Assembly: GCA_029378245.1 (NCBI GenBank)
Contig: JARKIF010000406.1
Coordinates: 1-20,883, forward strand
Length of the DNA stretch: 20,883 nt
From: Roridomyces roridus
Lineage: Eukaryota > Basidiomycota > Agaricomycetes > Agaricales > Mycenaceae
Reading direction: 5' to 3'
The notes under the pieces were generated by a model. It was given only the letters and a program-made list of their open reading frames with translations. It did no database searches and was not told the DNA's origin. The translations under genes were made by a program, and so were the position numbers. Of the stretch, positions 16,927 through 20,883 are shown piece by piece. How positions within the stretch are numbered: position 1 is the first letter of the stretch; every line of letters starts with the position of its first letter.

Positions 16927-18872
16927 ATGTCGGACCATTCGACCACAGAATTCGTGAAGAAACTTTACACGTGCGTGGATGTGGTACCCTGTCTCAATCC
17001 TCCATTGATCGTTTGCTTTACATAGGATGCTCGAAGACTCATCCATTGCCGATGTCATCTGTTGGGCTCCGCAAGGCGACCGTTTTGTGATCAAGGTACC
17101 GGTATTTGATGCGTCTCTCGTACAGCCTAATGACTGGACTATTAGAACCCAACGGAGTTCACCGCCTCGGTATCACCGCGCATATTCAAGCACTCGAATT
17201 TCTCCAGTTTCGTACGCCAACTCAACAAGTACGCGTTCCATAAAGTGAGGGACGCAGATGAAGATCCTCTGAGCACCGAGCAGGTATGACGCTCCCCCCT
17301 TCAACTCCAAGCATTATTCACCCTCCAATCAGACTTGGATCTTCCAGCACCCTGATTTCCGGATGGGCCGCCGGGACTTGCTCGAACATATCAAGCGCCA
17401 AGTTCCTCAAAAACCCAGCGCAGACGCAGAAGCGCCGTGGAACCACACCATCTCGGACTTCCAGACGATTCAAATCGAATCCCTGCAGTCGCGCCTCAGC
17501 TCCCTCGACAGCGCCCACCAAAACACGATGTCAAGCTTACGAACGCTTGAACGGAACCAAGAGGCGCTCACCCTTCAGAACGCCGAGTTTCAGCGCAGTC
17601 TAGCGCAGCAGAACGGGCTTCTGCGTGCTTTGGTCCAGTTGTGTGGCGTGAACGTCTTGGATCGAGTGCAGGTCAGTGCTTTCCTTGTATCGTTTGCACG
17701 TCTGAGTATCATTCTCCAGACGAATTAAATCCAGATGCCGCTCTCAATTTTCCTGAGATGCCTGACATGGCGCTTCCAACATGGGGTGCCGACGATCTGC
17801 AGCGCGTCGTAGACGTCCCTACCCAACTAGTCAGTTCCTTGGAACCTGCGTGGACCTCATTGACGATTGATGCCAGATCACCCCTGAAACCTCTCCAAAA
17901 ATCGCAGAACCTACCCTCTTCCCTCCATCTACGAGCTCACCGGCGGCCCGGCCGAGCCCAAACTCACGCTCCCACGGCCGTCCTCCGCTCCCGCACTGGA
18001 TCATCCCTCCGCATATCCTCCTCGTCGACGACGACGCGGTAACCCGCAAACTTAGCAGCAAATTTCTGCGAGTGCTCGGCTGCACGGCTGACGTCGCAGA
18101 GGACGGGGTGAGCGCCGTGGACAAGCTGCATCACGACAAGTACGATTTGGTGTTGATGGTGTGTTCCACCAAGTCTCCTCTTTGCGCGTGGCTTACCCCG
18201 GGAGCAGGACATTTTTATGCCCCAATTGGACGGCGTCTCCGCTACCTCCGTGATACGCACCTTCGACCCGGAAACTCCTATTATCTCGATGACGGGCAGC
18301 TCGCGTCCGACTGAAATTATGACTTACTATTGCTCCGGTGCGTGCTTATCCTCTCCTTTCAGACAATCGTTCTTACATGTGTGCCCTTTACTTTGCAGGG
18401 ATGAACGACATCCTACCCAAACCCTTTACGAAGAAAGGGCTCTCTGAAGTCCTTGAGGTGCGTTCGCCCGTGGTCCCTTGCTTGCTTGAACCTAAATTCG
18501 TCGCAGAAACATCTCGGTCACCTCGCTTTGAACCTGCTATCATCAACTACGACTCCAGCTTCGCCCGAAGTTGGAAATACAGGATTCGAAGTCGAGAGCT
18601 CGTGGCAATCCAAGTTGTCGGCCATGACGAGCCCGGTGGTACCATCCGTCGAGGAGAAGATGCTGTGTGCCCCGGTGGAGTCCGCGTCAGCCGTGGACGA
18701 TACACTGCTGGGAGCCGCGGGCGAGGACTGTTCCTTCGAACTCTTCTCTGATCTCTTGCGGGAAGGCGTGCATCCCTCCAAACGCCCCTTGGAGGACGGG
18801 TGTGAACTTGAGGAGCGTCAGGTGAAGCGTGCGAGGATTGACAATGATTCGGACTGGGAATCTGCGGTGTAG
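16927..18872 (+). CDS. SKN7: Skn7-type transcription factor: HSF DNA-binding domain plus response-regulator receiver
   Basis: Nuclear output regulator of a fungal two-component phosphorelay (histidine kinase, Ypd1-type transmitter, Skn7), linked in yeasts to oxidative, osmotic and cell-wall stress. Proposed exons: 16927-16970, 17026-17095, 17146-17283, 17333-17671, 17707-17829, 17877-18158, 18208-18337, 18399-18457, 18507-18872 (about 516 residues). Residues about 4-105 are the HSF-type domain ([52 protein letters not shown]). A coiled coil follows (about 120-190). The receiver spans about 284-395: acidic pocket DDD at 289-291, phosphoacceptor Asp 333 (DIFMPQLDG), Thr 361 and Lys 383 (PKPF). 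The C-tail is acidic and ends with a basic KRAR patch and a TAG. Most introns are 47-61 nt with good borders; the fourth is only 35 nt with a GAG acceptor and is uncertain. All key residues are present. Confidence 0.92.
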
Positions 18873-19359
18873 TTCAGTTCTGATCTGCGACGAGCGTCGG
18901 ACTATTTCGACTTTTCCCTTGGGTTTCGGGGTGGATTGGTATTCTATATTCTCGATTGCAACGAGCATGTGAACAATTGTTTCATTGGGTTACTGCTCAG
19001 GAAGGCGAGCTGTGGGGCGGACTAGCTCGGTTGTGAAGTAAGGGCGAAACGTCGGTCGAATCTTTGCGGGGATGAAATGCCAGCCGCATCGTTGGCTGCC
19101 GGGCGAACTCCCCTCCACGGCCGGGAATTGACATCATTCTCCGACGATCCGTGGTATTCAATCAGATGGCCTTCCCTCGGATCGCACACCAGTGTTTACG
19201 TCAAGGCGAAACAATCGCATACACCTCTTGCTTCTCACTCTCATCTTCAACCGTCCTGAGCCCGCAATTCAATCGCACACCCATCGTCATTTCTTCTGCT
19301 CCCACCTTCTTGTCGTCTACCGTAACCCATCCATTGAAGCGGAATCTATCTGTCCTGTC
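18873..19359. other. intergenic region between SKN7 and the F-box gene
   Basis: No gene seen. It presumably holds the SKN7 3' end and the F-box gene promoter. A palindromic TGACGACGTCC lies at 19370-19380, at the start of the F-box gene, but overlaps the proposed first exon. Confidence 0.45.
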
Positions 19360-20854
19360 ATGAGTTATGTGACGACGTCCCAAAAAATCTGCCCGATGGG
19401 CTAATCTGCCGTTTTTACAGATCCCGGGACCATTCCTCTCCTCCAGTCGTTCTCTCCGATTCCGGAGTGGATGTGGACGGCTCCGATCCCGGTTTCATTT
19501 TGGACGACTCCAATCGAACTCCCTGCGCCTCGGTTCGTCTGGATCTCAGCCGCAGGAACCGAGCTCAGTGGAATCGATCGTCAACTCGATTCCCTCGAAG
19601 AACGCGAGGAGGAGCCTCATCACCAAATTGTCGCATCTCACAACGGAGTAGCGATCAACGACATCCTGCCCACGGAGATTCTGCGTGAAATCTTCATCTC
19701 CTGTGGGTCTGCAGGATCGACGGATGGGAGCCTTGCAGTCTATCTCAACCGTGTCTTAAGGGCCGGCTCTGAAGTCCGCATGACGCTTTGTCACGTCTAT
19801 TTGCGCATCCGATTCGACTACCGGCCAGAACCAAGTGAGGGGATTTTGGATTTCGACCGAGCGTTCGCGCTCCTCGACGTCTGGTTGTACCTCGGTGGTG
19901 ACTGTCCTCTGGAACTGGCGCTGCTTTGGACGAATGAGCATCCTCGCATCCTTCAAACGCTCGTCAAAGCTGCGCCACGCATTCGATCCTTAAAGTTCTC
20001 CTCTCCCCGTCGCAATCCATCCATTCTTTCTTTTATTTGCCTTCCGATTCTCTTGCGCAACTGGAAGAGATTTGGATCGACAATCTTGCGCGCGATCTCG
20101 CTTCATCCGCAAAGAACACCACCGTCTTCCTCGCCGCTACCCGTCTTCGCTGCGTAACGCTGCGAGGATTTCCCAGTATGAAGCTCAACGCTCTCGCAAT
20201 CAGGTGGCACCGGCTCACCGAATTGTTCATCGAGGAGGGAAAAGTTCCCATGAAGGAGCTGTACTCCATTCTTCCCTTCTGCATCCGCCTCACACGCGCA
20301 GGATTGTTCGTGTCCAACACAGAATCTGCCCCTCTGCGTGTCATCATGCCTCAATTACTTTTTTTGAAACTCGATTCCAAAATATTGGATCACGCTGCCC
20401 AATTTCTCCATAAGGTCTCCTCCCTTCTCTCGTCGAACTCGTAATCAATTGCGATGTTTTTTCCAATCGTCGACACCTTCACGACTCCGCCGTTTCTTCC
20501 CACCGTCCGCCGGTTGTCTATCACTCGCTCCAGCCGCAAAGCCACAGATCCGTCATTTGGGCTTTCGCCCAGTGTGCCTTACCGAGCTCACAGGATCCGG
20601 TTCCTTTTGTCTGGCTCGCTGCAAGCAATCTCGCAGAGGAGGTATTCCTCCCGCACTCTCCGCTCGGCGAGCAGCTGGTGACGATGATTTCCGAGGGCGC
20701 ACTGTTGCCCTACCTCCGGCTCCTCGTCGTCCCTGCACAGGACTTTGGCCCGGCCATGCCGATGATTCGTGCGCGCTTGAGCAGCAGCCAGTCGTCGACC
20801 ATCACAGAGTTTGGAATCAGCGGTCGAGTCCGAGATTTTGGAGGGTGGACATGA
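19360..20854 (+). pseudogene. F-box protein with leucine-rich C-terminal part, frame-disrupted
   Basis: Agaricomycete-type F-box protein, expected to link Skp1 (SCF ubiquitin ligase) to targets through its C-terminal repeats. Proposed start is the ATG at 19360 (MSYVTT), with a 44-nt intron 19377-19420 (branch-like CTAAT, TTTTTACAG acceptor). Exon 2 reads SRDHSSPPVVLSDSGVDVDG and LDDSNRTP, then after a frame change near 19545 a coiled coil (ELSGIDRQLDSLEEREEE) and the F-box core ILPTEILREIFISC (about 19660-19702). Frames change again near 20030 and 20418; the tail then reads to a TGA at 20852-20854 (SLVELVINCDVFSN ... FGISGRVRDFGGWT). The C-terminal half is leucine-rich (RCVTLRGFPSMKLNALAI, LLFLKLDSKILDHA). 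Three frame changes in 1.5 kb make it a pseudogene unless they are sequence errors. An alternative start is the ATG at 19471. Confidence 0.65.
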
Positions 20855-20883
20855 GCCCCAACAAGTGGATGAATTAATGGCGG

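Noticed and set aside
16578..17090. 170-codon plus frame overlapping the SKN7 start
   Set aside because: It reads through the TATA-like region and the first SKN7 exon in another frame; the spliced HSF-domain frame explains the sequence better.

Overview
The window looks like nuclear DNA of a mushroom-forming basidiomycete (Agaricomycetes). The evidence is short (about 35-60 nt) GT..AG introns, a Skn7-type HSF/response-regulator gene, F-box and armadillo-repeat-like genes of kinds that are expanded in such fungi, and a Ty1/copia retrotransposon. About two thirds of the window is mobile or broken sequence; only the SKN7 gene looks clearly intact.

Layout. 1-163: short unassigned sequence. 164-5137: a complete copia-type LTR retrotransposon with 245-bp LTRs differing at one base, a perfect 5-bp target duplication (ACAGT), a half-tRNA(iMet) primer site, a polypurine tract, an intact reverse transcriptase/RNase H frame, and a gag/protease/integrase part broken by many frame changes. 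5138-5493: short coding-like remnants of unknown identity. 5494-5589: an intron-containing tRNA, best read as tRNA-Gly(TCC) but with an abnormal base 33; the retrotransposon sits 361 bp upstream of it, as Ty1 elements do near Pol III genes. About 5860-6420 (minus): decayed armadillo-like fragment. 6611-13311: a 6,685-bp element with about 200-bp terminal inverted repeats and a perfect 8-bp target duplication (CACCGCCC). No transposase is recognisable inside; it holds GC-rich exon-like islands, a nested AT-rich MITE-like element and degenerate direct repeats. 13713-16102 (plus): armadillo-like pseudogene. 16927-18872 (plus): SKN7. 19360-20854 (plus): F-box/LRR-type gene with three frame changes.

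How the parts relate. The large TIR element lies between two armadillo-like relics pointing away from each other, and a 40-bp motif occurs in the same orientation on both of its sides, so it probably landed in a decaying, rearranged cluster of this family. SKN7 is independent and would encode a stress-responsive transcription factor acting at the end of a two-component phosphorelay. Repeated frame changes (retrotransposon gag/integrase, armadillo relic, F-box gene) against clean stretches (RT/RNase H, SKN7) may be true decay or uneven base quality. All calls come from reading the sequence; no database search was run.
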